Below are positions 7,841 through 15,121 of a stretch of DNA of 40,907 nucleotides, one piece after another. Source of the DNA: Desulfuromonadales bacterium (GTDB lineage Bacteria; Desulfobacterota; Desulfuromonadia; Desulfuromonadales; DASPGW01); the NCBI GenBank assembly GCA_035620395.1, contig DASPGW010000019.1, positions 1 to 40,907 of the forward strand, given 5' to 3'. Position numbers and translations under genes: made by a program. Every line of letters begins with the position of its first letter. Position 1 is the first letter of the stretch. Below the pieces are notes generated by a model that was not told the DNA's origin, did not search any database, and was given only the letters and a program-made list of their open reading frames with translations.

Positions 7841-8713
7841 TCAACGGGATATCCCTTGCCGGGCCAGGGATTCGAGTCGGGCGATGCGCTCCTCCATCGG
7901 CGGATGGGTCGAGAAGAGGGTGCGCAGGCCGCCGCCCGTGAGGGGGTTGACGATGAAGAGATGCGCCGAGGCGGGCCGCGCCTCCTGCATCGGAACGGCG
8001 TGGGCGGCGTTGTGCAGCTTGCGCAGGGCGCCGGCCAGGGCCAGGGGGTTGCCGCAGATCCTGGCGCCGGCGGCATCGGCCAGATACTCGCGGGAGCGGG
8101 AAACCGCCATCTGGATGAGCATGGCGGCCAGCGGGGCGACGATGGCCATCACCAGGGCGCCGATCATGCCGCCGCCCCCCTCCTCCTCGTCGTTGCCGCG
8201 GCCGGCGCCGAGAAGGGCGCCCCACTGCAGCATGCTGCCGATCATCGAAATGGCGCCGGCGAAGGTGGCGGCGATGGTGGAGACCAGAATATCGCGATTC
8301 TGCACATGCGCCAGTTCATGTGCCATCACCCCTTCGATCTCTTCGGCGCTGAGGATGCGCAGGATCCCTTCGGTGGCGGCGACGGCGGCGTGCCGCGGGT
8401 TGCGGCCGGTGGCGAAGGCGTTGGGACTCTCCGAGGGGATGATGTAGACGCGGGGCATGGGCAGTCGCGCCTGCATCGCCAGCCGCTCGACCATGCCGTA
8501 GAAGGCCGGGGCATCGTTCGGGCCGACCTCGCGGGCGCCGTACATGCGCAGGACGATCTTGTCGGAAAACCAGTAGGAGAAGAAGTTCATGCCGGCGGCC
8601 ATCAGGAAGGCGAGCACCATTCCGGTCTTGCCGCCGAGGGCGCCGCCCATGAGGACCATGAGCACGGTGAGCAGGGAGAGAAGCAGGGTGGTCTTGAGCC
8701 GGTTGAGCATCAT
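7841..8713 (-). CDS. htpX: Membrane zinc metalloprotease HtpX
   Basis: A 290-residue M48-family protease. Two N-terminal membrane helices (about 7-45), a second hydrophobic pair around 145-200, the zinc site HELAH at 132-136 and the third ligand Glu209 in [10 protein letters not shown] are all visible. HtpX degrades damaged inner-membrane proteins with its active site on the cytoplasmic face and is commonly heat-inducible. GGAGGT lies 7 bases before the ATG at 8713. The leader is unusual: a sigma-32-like promoter and two mutually exclusive hairpins lie upstream. The CaCA exchanger follows 25 bases downstream and is probably in the same transcript. Confidence 0.95.
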   Translation of the reverse strand: MMLNRLKTTLLLSLLTVLMVLMGGALGGKTGMVLAFLMAAGMNFFSYWFSDKIVLRMYGAREVGPNDAPAFYGMVERLAMQARLPMPRVYIIPSESPNAFATGRNPRHAAVAATEGILRILSAEEIEGVMAHELAHVQNRDILVSTIAATFAGAISMIGSMLQWGALLGAGRGNDEEEGGGGMIGALVMAIVAPLAAMLIQMAVSRSREYLADAAGARICGNPLALAGALRKLHNAAHAVPMQEARPASAHLFIVNPLTGGGLRTLFSTHPPMEERIARLESLARQGISR

Positions 8714-8748
8714 GTCTGTTACCTCCGACGATGGTGGTTATCGTCACA

Positions 8749-8800
8749 GGTAAAGAAAAAGACCTTTACCCATGACGTCGTGCGTCTGGATAAAGGTCTT
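8749..8800 (-). promoter_or_regulatory. Competing hairpins in the htpX leader (attenuator- or thermometer-like)
   Basis: On the minus strand AAGACCTTTA (8800-8791) can pair with TAAAGGTCTT (8768-8759), a 10-base-pair stem immediately followed by TTTCTTTA, giving a terminator-like shape. The second arm can instead pair with CTTTACC (8755-8749) through GGTAAAG (8770-8764). The two structures cannot coexist. They lie 36-88 bases before the htpX start codon. That this controls htpX is inference. Confidence 0.5.
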
Positions 8801-8902
8801 GCTGACGATCTCTCGTCCCCTGCCCGGGCCTGGCGGCCGTACTGACGGACACGGGGCCGGCCTGTTCGGCGGCCGGTAGCTACTCCCCTTTATGTGAAAA
8901 CC

Positions 8903-8932
8903 AAAATACGGGAAAGGCCAGGGGCCTGTCAA
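8903..8932 (-). promoter_or_regulatory. Candidate sigma-32/sigma-70 promoter of htpX
   Basis: Reading the minus strand, CTTGACA (complement of 8927-8933) is followed after 18 bases by TATTTT (8908-8903), with CCCGTATT overlapping the -10. CTTGACA plus a CCCgTAtT-like box resembles a heat-shock sigma-32 promoter, and TTGACA-N18-TATTTT would also fit sigma-70. The element begins 4 bases past the stop of the preceding gene and gives a leader of roughly 180 bases. Confidence 0.5.
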
Positions 8933-8936
8933 GAGG

Positions 8937-9368
8937 TTATTTTTCCAGTCGCTGGGCATCCTTGCGGAAGGCGGCGGGGACCTCCTCGAGGCGGTCGACC
9001 ATGTGCAGTTCGCCCTGCCCGTCGACATAGAGGTAGCGGGGATTGCTCGCCCCGGCCGACGGAACCGGACCAGGCTTGGCGGGAACGGATTTTTTCTCCA
9101 GGGGGGGAAACGCAGGCTCGGCCGTCTTCGGTTTTTCAGGAACGGCCTTGGGCCGGGCAGGGGCGGGAGCTTTTTTCCCGGGGTCTACCGGCTTGGCCGG
9201 CAGGCGGTGCCCCAGCCGCAGCAGCCGGCTGCGGAAATCGACGTAGAACGCCCGCACCTCGGCCAGCACCGGCACCGGCATTTCGACCCGCACCAGCAGC
9301 TGGTCGAGGCCAAGACAGACGACCAGGAAGAGAAAACTCCAGAAGAGAAAAGAGCTCAGCCGTTTCAT
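8937..9368 (-). CDS. Membrane-anchored protein with proline-rich linker and DUF4124-like end
   Basis: A 143-residue protein of unknown function. It has one N-terminal membrane helix (about residues 6-23), a basic region, a Pro/Ala/Lys-rich linker (about 57-105), and a C-terminal block YLYVDGQGELHMVDRLEEVP that resembles the DUF4124 motif (YxYxDxxGxxHFTDxxxxVP). The linker probably spans periplasmic space. It lies 6 bases downstream of the CDF exporter on the same strand, so the pair is probably cotranscribed, but no function follows from that. The DUF4124 link is by eye. Confidence 0.7.
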   Translation of the reverse strand: MKRLSSFLFWSFLFLVVCLGLDQLLVRVEMPVPVLAEVRAFYVDFRSRLLRLGHRLPAKPVDPGKKAPAPARPKAVPEKPKTAEPAFPPLEKKSVPAKPGPVPSAGASNPRYLYVDGQGELHMVDRLEEVPAAFRKDAQRLEK

Positions 9369-9374
9369 GGATGC

Positions 9375-10355
9375 CTAATGATGATGGTGGTCGGGGCCAT
9401 GGTCGTGGTCATGTCCGCCATGGCCGTGAGTGCAGAGGCTGGAGCGGCGCTCCCGATGCTTGAGCTGCTGGATGACCGGGCCGGTGACGCAACGCGAGCA
9501 TTCCCCCTGCAGGGTGGTGTGAGTGATGTGGTAGTCGTGGTCGAGCATCTGCTCGATCTCGCCGATGATCTCCCCCTGGCGCAGCCGGTAGTCGGGCAGG
9601 ATGTCGATATGCGCCGACAGCGCCGTGATGTGCGAGCAGATCGACCAGACGTGCAGGTGGTGGATGTCGTTGACCCCGGCGACGGCACGCAGCTTCGCCA
9701 CCAGTTCGTCCAACCTCACATGCGGGGGAACCCCCTCCAGCAGGATGTGCCCTGCCTCGCGCAGGATGCGGACCGATCCCCAGGCGATGACCAGGGCGAT
9801 GCCCGCGGAGATGAGGGCGTCGACGACGTACCAGCCGGTGAAGAGCATGATCACACCGCCGGCAATGACACCCACCGAGGCGATGGCGTCGCCGATCACG
9901 TGCAGAAAAGCGCTGCGCACGTTGAGGTCGTCGTGCGAGTGGGAATGCAGGCGGCTGGCGGCGACCAGGTTCATCACCAGGCCGACGGTGGCGATGATGA
10001 ACATCTCCTTGCTCTTGACCGCCTCGGGATGGAAGAAGCGCTCCCAGGCCTCGAAGAGGATGCCGGCGGCGATGACCAGAAGGGTGGCGCCGTTGATCAG
10101 CGAGGCGAAGATCTCCGCCCGGTGCCAGCCGTAGGTGCGCCGGTCGGTGGCGGGAAAGTTGGCCAGAACGATGGCCGACAAGGAGAGGACCAGGGCGAAG
10201 AGGTCCATGAATACGTGGGCGGCGTCGGAGAGCAGGGCCAGAGAGTTGGTCCAGAAGCCGCCCGCCACCTCGGCCACCAGGGTCACCGCGGTCAGGACAA
10301 TGGCAAAACGGAAGCCGCGGGTGATGCTGCGGTCGAGGTGGTTGCCTTCGGTCAT
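9375..10355 (-). CDS. Cation diffusion facilitator exporter (CzcD/ZitB-like)
   Basis: A 326-residue inner-membrane metal/proton antiporter. Six membrane helices are apparent. The metal site of TM2 is present as LLSDAAHVFMD (His47, Asp51) and that of TM5 as HVIGDAIASV, an HD-HD arrangement typical of zinc exporters. The cytoplasmic domain carries HHLHVWSICSHITALSAHI. The C-terminus is a histidine-rich tail (HGHGGHDHDHGPDHHHH), and another His cluster (SRLHSHSHDD) lies in the loop between TM4 and TM5; both probably bind zinc. It is divergent from trxB. Confidence 0.93.
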   Translation of the reverse strand: MTEGNHLDRSITRGFRFAIVLTAVTLVAEVAGGFWTNSLALLSDAAHVFMDLFALVLSLSAIVLANFPATDRRTYGWHRAEIFASLINGATLLVIAAGILFEAWERFFHPEAVKSKEMFIIATVGLVMNLVAASRLHSHSHDDLNVRSAFLHVIGDAIASVGVIAGGVIMLFTGWYVVDALISAGIALVIAWGSVRILREAGHILLEGVPPHVRLDELVAKLRAVAGVNDIHHLHVWSICSHITALSAHIDILPDYRLRQGEIIGEIEQMLDHDYHITHTTLQGECSRCVTGPVIQQLKHRERRSSLCTHGHGGHDHDHGPDHHHH

Positions 10356-10532
10356 CCGTCGTTTCCTTCCTTTGCTGGGCTAAGGCCATGATAGCCAGAG
10401 CCGGCGGGAATGGCAAGGGGCTTGTCCGCGCCCGGGCCCCTCGCATTCGCTTAAAAAGCGGTGGTCGCCGGTTCCCTTTTGCGCCACCCTGTGCTATGTT
10501 TGCCTCCATTTCAGCGTTCAGGAGAGCAGCGC

Positions 10533-11465
10533 ATGCCCGAAAAAGTCTACGACGTCCTCATCATCGGCGGCGGCCCGGCCGGCCTGACCGCCGGCCTCTA
10601 CACCTCCCGCGCCAAGCTCGACACCCTGCTGGTGGAGCGGATGATCATGGGCGGCCAGGTCATGACCACCACCAAGGTGGAGAACTACCCCGGCTTCCCC
10701 GGCGGCATCGACGGCCCCGACCTGATGGTCCGCTTCCAGGAGCATTGCCAGGAGTTCGGCCTGCAGGTGGAGTACGGTGAGGTGGAAAACCTGATCGACC
10801 ACGGCGCCGAAAAGGTGGTCGTGGTCGACGGCCGCGAGGTGCGGGCTCGCTGCGTCATCGTCACCACCGGCGCCGAGCCGCGCAAGTTGGGGATTCCCGG
10901 CGAGCAGGAGCTGACCGGCCGCGGCGTCTCCTACTGCGCCACCTGCGACGGCGCCTTCTTCCGGGGCGTCCCGGTCGCCATCGTCGGCGGCGGCGACACG
11001 GCCGCCGAGGAGGCGCTCTTTCTCACCCGCTTCGCCAGCAAGGTTTTCCTCATTCACCGCCGCGACCAGCTGCGCGCCACCAAGGTGCTGCAGGACCGGC
11101 TGGCGGCCAACGAGAAGATCGAGATCCTCTGGAACACTCTCGTCGAACGGGTCGAAGGGGATGCCTCGGGACTGAAGGCGGCCGAGATCAAAAACCTGGT
11201 CAGCGGGGAGCGGTGTCCCCTGCCCCTCGAAGGGCTCTTCGTCGCCGTCGGCGTCACCCCCAAGGCGCACTTCCTGGCCGACGTGCTCACCCTGGATGCG
11301 GACGGCTACATCCTGACCGACGCCGAGTGCCGCACCTCGATACCCGGAGTCTTTGCCGCCGGCGACGTGCGCAAGAAGATTCTCAAGCAGATCGCCACCG
11401 CCGTCGGCGACGGCGCGGTGGCCGCCATCATGGCCGAGAAGTACCTGGAGGACCTGGAGGGATAA
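10533..11465 (+). CDS. trxB: Thioredoxin reductase (NADPH)
   Basis: A 310-residue flavoprotein. The FAD motif GGGPAGLTAG is at 12-21, the redox pair CATC at 135-138, the NADPH-binding GGGDTAAEEA follows, and ATG-type C-terminal FAD contacts appear in GVFAAGDV. It reduces thioredoxin using NADPH in the cytoplasm. The ATG at 10533 is chosen because AGGAG is suitably spaced upstream; an earlier in-frame start would include an unlikely extension. It is followed by a compact hairpin and then by the ComM-type gene. Confidence 0.95.
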   Translation: MPEKVYDVLIIGGGPAGLTAGLYTSRAKLDTLLVERMIMGGQVMTTTKVENYPGFPGGIDGPDLMVRFQEHCQEFGLQVEYGEVENLIDHGAEKVVVVDGREVRARCVIVTTGAEPRKLGIPGEQELTGRGVSYCATCDGAFFRGVPVAIVGGGDTAAEEALFLTRFASKVFLIHRRDQLRATKVLQDRLAANEKIEILWNTLVERVEGDASGLKAAEIKNLVSGERCPLPLEGLFVAVGVTPKAHFLADVLTLDADGYILTDAECRTSIPGVFAAGDVRKKILKQIATAVGDGAVAAIMAEKYLEDLEG

Positions 11466-11469
11466 TTGC

Positions 11470-11488
11470 TGCCGGGCAACGCCCGGCA
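11470..11488 (+). other. Intercistronic hairpin between trxB and the ComM-type gene
   Basis: TGCCGGGC and GCCCGGCA form a perfect 8-base-pair stem with an AAC loop, 4 bases after the trxB stop. There is no T-run, so it is more likely an mRNA-stabilising or coupling element than a terminator. Confidence 0.45.
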
Positions 11489-11510
11489 CGCAGACAAGGA
11501 GGGGGGAAGC

Positions 11511-13040
11511 ATGCTGGCCAAGGTACTGTCCGGAGCGTTGATCGGAATCGACGCCTACCCGGTGGAAGTGGAAGTCGATATCGCCCAGGGGCTGCCGCAG
11601 TTCTCGACAGTGGGCCTGCCGGAGGGGGCGGTCAAGGAGAGCAAGGACCGGGTCAAGTCGGCGATCAAGAACTCGGGCTACGAGTTTCCGGCCCGCCGGA
11701 TCACCATCAATCTCGCCCCGGCCGACATCCGCAAGGATGGCGCCGCCTTCGACCTGCCGATGGCGGTGGGGCTGCTCACCGCCACCGGGGCGCTCAAGCC
11801 GGCCCGCCCCGGGCGCTACGTGCTGATGGGAGAACTCTCCCTAGACGGCCGGGTCAAGCCGGTCAAGGGTGCCCTGCCGGTGGCGGTCGCCGCCCGAAAC
11901 TGGGGCGTCGCCGGCCTCATCCTCCCCGAGGAGAACGCCGCCGAAGGGGCGATCGTCGATGCGCTGCCGGTCTACGGCGTACGCGACCTGGGGGAGGCAG
12001 TCGCCTTCCTCAGCGGCGAAAAGGAGCTCGACCCCTGCCGGGTCAACGCCCTCGAGCTCTTCTCCCGGGCCGCCGTCCACTGCGAGGATTTCGCCGAGGT
12101 CCGCGGCCAGGAGCACGTCAAGCGGGCCCTCGAGGTGGCCGCGGCCGGCGGGCACAATCTCCTGATGGTCGGCCCGCCCGGCAGCGGCAAGACGATGCTC
12201 GCCCGAAGGCTCCCCAGCATCCTCCCCGCCCTCTCCTTCCCCGAATCACTGGAGACGACCAAGATCCACTCCATTGTCGGCCTGCTGCCGCGCCAGAACG
12301 CCCTGGTTGCGGTGCGCCCTTTCCGCAGCCCGCACCACACCGTCTCCGACGCCGGCCTGATCGGCGGCGGCACCCTCCCCCGTCCCGGCGAGGTGTCGCT
12401 CGCGCACAACGGCGTCCTCTTCCTCGACGAGCTTCCCGAGTTCAAGAAAAACGTCCTGGAAATGCTGCGCCAGCCCCTGGAGGACGGTCAGGTCACCATC
12501 AGCCGCGCCGTCCAAAGCCTCACCTACCCCGCCTCCTTCATGCTGGTGGCGGCGATGAACCCCTGCCCCTGCGGTTTTCTCGGCGACAGCCAGCACGCCT
12601 GCTCCTGCACTCCGCCGCTGCTTCAGCGCTACCGCACCCGCCTCTCCGGCCCCCTGCTCGACCGCATCGACCTGCACGTCGAGGTTCCGCGCGTCCCCCA
12701 TAGGGACCTGGCCGACCCGCGCGACGGCGAGCCGAGCGAAAGAATCCGCGCGCGGGTCGAGGCCGCCCGGGCCATCCAGTCCGAGCGCCTCGCCCCCTTC
12801 GGCCTGCACGCCAACGCCCGCATGGCCTCCCGCCATATCCGCAAGTTCTGCCCGCTCGACGCCGCGGGGCAAAAGCTGCTGGAGGTGGTCACCGACCGTC
12901 TGGGACTTTCCGCCCGCACCTACACCCGCATCCTCAAGGTCGCCCGGACCATCGCCGATCTGGCCGGCAGCGAGGCGATCCAGCAGGCGCACCTGGCCGA
13001 GGCGATCCAGTACCGCAGCCTTGATCGGCGGGTGCAGTAA
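11511..13040 (+). CDS. YifB/ComM-family magnesium-chelatase-like AAA+ ATPase
   Basis: A 509-residue protein. An N-terminal ChlI-type domain (about 1-180, with VGLPEGAVKESKDRV) is followed by an AAA+ core with Walker A GPPGSGKT at 221-228 and Walker B GVLFLDELPEF near 301-311, and by the MNPCPCGFLGD cysteine motif and a C-terminal helical domain. ComM is a helicase that promotes branch migration during natural transformation; most family members, including those of non-competent bacteria, are uncharacterised. The ATG at 11511 has a strong AAGGAGGGG upstream. It ends at a bidirectional terminator. Confidence 0.93.
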   Translation: MLAKVLSGALIGIDAYPVEVEVDIAQGLPQFSTVGLPEGAVKESKDRVKSAIKNSGYEFPARRITINLAPADIRKDGAAFDLPMAVGLLTATGALKPARPGRYVLMGELSLDGRVKPVKGALPVAVAARNWGVAGLILPEENAAEGAIVDALPVYGVRDLGEAVAFLSGEKELDPCRVNALELFSRAAVHCEDFAEVRGQEHVKRALEVAAAGGHNLLMVGPPGSGKTMLARRLPSILPALSFPESLETTKIHSIVGLLPRQNALVAVRPFRSPHHTVSDAGLIGGGTLPRPGEVSLAHNGVLFLDELPEFKKNVLEMLRQPLEDGQVTISRAVQSLTYPASFMLVAAMNPCPCGFLGDSQHACSCTPPLLQRYRTRLSGPLLDRIDLHVEVPRVPHRDLADPRDGEPSERIRARVEAARAIQSERLAPFGLHANARMASRHIRKFCPLDAAGQKLLEVVTDRLGLSARTYTRILKVARTIADLAGSEAIQQAHLAEAIQYRSLDRRVQ

Positions 13041-13071
13041 GGACAGCGGTAGCAGCCTTCCATCGCACAGG

Positions 13072-13110
13072 AAAAGCGCGCCCTCCATATCGACGGAGTG
13101 CACGCTTTTT
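13072..13110 (+). terminator. Terminator between the convergent ComM-type gene and flhG block
   Basis: AAAAGCG (13072-13078) pairs with CGCTTTT (13103-13109), with CTCC/GGAG strengthening the inner stem, and a T-run follows. The A-run on the other side means it could also act on the minus strand. Confidence 0.6.
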
Positions 13111-13123
13111 CTGCTTGCTTCGG

Positions 13124-13363
13124 CTATTCATTGATTTCCTCTTTGAACTTCTCGCCAGTCGAAGAGCCGGAGGATAGCCCCTGGCCGCATCCAGATAAGC
13201 ATGAGCGTCTGGAAAGGAGCGATGCCTGACGAGAAGTGGCGTCACCGCCCCTCCCCCCCGTTCGCCCGCCGAAGACCTCGGTGCGTCGGACTACCTCCAT
13301 TTCCAGGTTTTCGTTCAGCAGGCGCAGCCGCTCCTCACTTTCCCGAAGTTTGCAGGTCGCCAT
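13124..13363 (-). pseudogene. Remnant of a sensor-type coiled-coil protein after flhG
   Basis: An ATG at 13363 inside the last codons of flhG opens a different frame of 79 codons. Its start (KLRESEERLRLLNENLE followed by VVRRTE) strongly resembles the coiled coil that links PAS domains in sensor kinases and diguanylate cyclases. After about residue 28 the resemblance ends and the sequence becomes Gly/Ser/Arg-rich, with a run of seven G on the coding strand at 13253-13259 where a frameshift may have occurred. No catalytic domain follows. It is best read as the broken 5' end of a sensor gene. Confidence 0.35.
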
Positions 13364-14258
13364 CCGCCCCGAGAAACTGTTTCCAGAAAAATTGCAGGGT
13401 ACCCTTGGGCTGCTGACGCAGGGGCGCCGAATCAAGGCTGTTGGCCAGTGACTCGATGGCGAGAGACGATCTCCCCCCGGGATAAAGCTCGACCACTGTT
13501 TTTTGCCGGCGCAGCGCTTCGGGCATCCGTTTGTCGGCGGTGATACAGCCCAGAAAATCGATGGAGATGTCCAGGTAGCGATGAGATACCATGGTCAGCT
13601 TCTGGAACACCTCGAGCCCCTCCTCGCTGCTGCCGGCAAAGTTGACGACCAGGTAAAACTGCTTCTGGTCATAACGGGTGGAGAGCAGTTTCATCAGGGT
13701 GTAGGCGTCGGTGATGGCCGTCGGATCGGGCGTGGTCACCACCAGAATGTCCTGGGCGGCGGCGTTGAAATAGGTGACGTTTTCGGAAATCCCCGACTCG
13801 GTATCGATGAGCACTACGTCGAATTCCCCGTGCAGAGTGCCGAGCTCTTCGAGGAAATGCATTTTCATCCCGGCATCGAGATGGGTGAAACGCTGGATAC
13901 CGGAGCCGGCCGGCAGAATCTTGATTCCCCGCGGGCCGTCGGCGATGATCCCCCGCAGGCTCTGCTCGCCGTTGAAGAAATTGTTGAGGTTATAGCGGGG
14001 GGCGAGCCCGAAGATGACATCGATGTTCGCCAGACCCAGGTCGGCATCGATGACCAGCACCTTCTTGCCCTTTTTCGCCAGAACCATGGCCAAGTTGGAA
14101 ACGATAGCCGTTTTCCCCACCCCCCCCTTGCCGCTGGTCACGGAAAACACCCGGGTGAACCGCTTTTTCTCTTGCCTCTCCTGCGAGCCATCAGCGGGAC
14201 GACCGCGACGGGAGCGGAGGGTTTGGGCCTGGTCTTGATGTTCAATTGGCACATTCAT
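13335..14258 (-). CDS. flhG: FlhG (MinD/ParA-like flagellar number regulator)
   Basis: A 307-residue P-loop ATPase. The deviant Walker A SVTSGKGGVGKT (residues 39-50), the switch LVIDADLGLANIDVIFG and the DVVLIDTESGISENV block identify the FlhG/YlxH branch of the MinD family, which limits flagellar number and position by acting with FlhF and the C-ring. The ATG at 14258 is preferred; the frame stays open further upstream only because it runs into the remains of flhF and flhA. The gene is intact, although its partner flhF directly upstream is reduced to 186 bases. It may therefore be non-functional in flagellar placement or have been kept for another role. Confidence 0.88.
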   Translation of the reverse strand: MNVPIEHQDQAQTLRSRRGRPADGSQERQEKKRFTRVFSVTSGKGGVGKTAIVSNLAMVLAKKGKKVLVIDADLGLANIDVIFGLAPRYNLNNFFNGEQSLRGIIADGPRGIKILPAGSGIQRFTHLDAGMKMHFLEELGTLHGEFDVVLIDTESGISENVTYFNAAAQDILVVTTPDPTAITDAYTLMKLLSTRYDQKQFYLVVNFAGSSEEGLEVFQKLTMVSHRYLDISIDFLGCITADKRMPEALRRQKTVVELYPGGRSSLAIESLANSLDSAPLRQQPKGTLQFFWKQFLGADGDLQTSGK

Positions 14259-14269
14259 GACAACACCCT

Positions 14270-14455
14270 TTATGCGTGGACCATTGCGTAGTCGACCGTC
14301 AGTCTGGCCAAGGTGGAAGTCTTGCCGCCCCCCCATCTCCCCGTTGCGAAGAGTGCGGGTGGACAGGGTCAGGGCATCGGCCCCAACGTTTTCTTGACCA
14401 TTTTCAGGGCCGAGGACATTTCCTCCGCTTCGAACACTTTCACCAGAATGGACAT
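14270..14455 (-). pseudogene. flhF: flhF remnant (N-terminus joined to P-loop, frameshifted)
   Basis: An ATG at 14455 starts a sequence reading MSILVKVFEAEEMSSALKMV then KKTLG, the typical FlhF N-terminus. A one-base loss in the G-P-D-A codons shifts the frame; the next frame continues ADALTLSTRTLRNGEMG, again FlhF-like. At a run of seven G the third frame supplies GGGKTSTLARLTVDYAMVH, the FlhF/SRP-GTPase P-loop, which normally lies some 150-200 residues later. A TAA ends it 12 bases before flhG. So the basic middle region and nearly all the GTPase domain are deleted. The family assignment is by recognition of these three segments. Confidence 0.72.
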
Positions 14456-14936
14456 TCACCGTTCCCAGAGATCGGACTTTCAGGTTGGCAGCGATTTCAT
14501 TGTGCTCGAGAACCACCAGGCTGGGCAGGTAGCGCTCGGTCAACTATTTGACATGGGGTCAGATTGTTGGCGTGCACAGCAACTCCGGAGACCTCCCGCC
14601 GCTGAACTTCTGCATCCCCGCCCTCAAGCGGACGAACTCGATTAACAGCTCAGGATCGCGGGTGGCGGGAGCCCAGCCTGCCAGGGTCTCGAGGATTGTC
14701 CGGATATCCCGGATGGAGACGTGCTCGCGTAAGAGATTCTGCAGTTCTCGCAAGATGGTTCCCAGCGACATGAGCTCCTTGACCCGCATCGGATAGCCCT
14801 TGGAAACGTTATCCAGCAAGTTTTGGGCCTCTTGTCGCCCGATCAGCTCAATAGCGTTTTTTTGATGATTACGCTGGAGACCAAAACCCGGCTCCCTCTG
14901 GTTTTGATACTTGCCGACCAAGGGTGTGATCCGCAA
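14456..14936 (-). pseudogene. flhA: flhA remnant (C-terminal cytoplasmic domain fragments)
   Basis: Two pieces of the FlhA C-terminal domain survive. The first (14559 to about 14860) reads IELIGRQEAQNLLDNV ... LQNLLREHVSIRDIRTILE ... DPELLIEF, the core FlhA export-gate signature. The second (14456-14543) reads ERYLPSLVVLEHNEI then KVRSLGTV, the usual FlhA C-terminus, running into the flhF start. About 50 residues between them are missing and the frame differs. Near 14858 a run of seven A (T on the plus strand) coincides with another apparent frameshift. The membrane domain is absent. In 14937-15121 I recognise nothing. Confidence 0.75.
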
Positions 14937-15121
14937 CGCAGCGGGGTAGCGCCTTGGAACCGACGAGCCTCGGATTTCAGGATGACGCCAGGGTGTTCCT
15001 GCAGGACAGGGAGGTAAGAGGGATTTTTCTGGTCATGCGTGAGGTGACGGAGGGAGAATTTGCCACCCCCATGAGGGATCCGGTCCGCAGCCAGGGAGGG
15101 CCTGGCGTTTTGTAGATGTGG

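Noticed and set aside
9365-9440. Short tandem repeat at the end of the CDF exporter
   Set aside because: The repetitiveness comes from His/Gly/Asp codons of the metal-binding tail.
13335-14543. A 402-residue version of FlhG
   Set aside because: The extra N-terminus is made of out-of-frame flhF and the tail of flhA; no FlhG has it and the start is a TTG without ribosome site.
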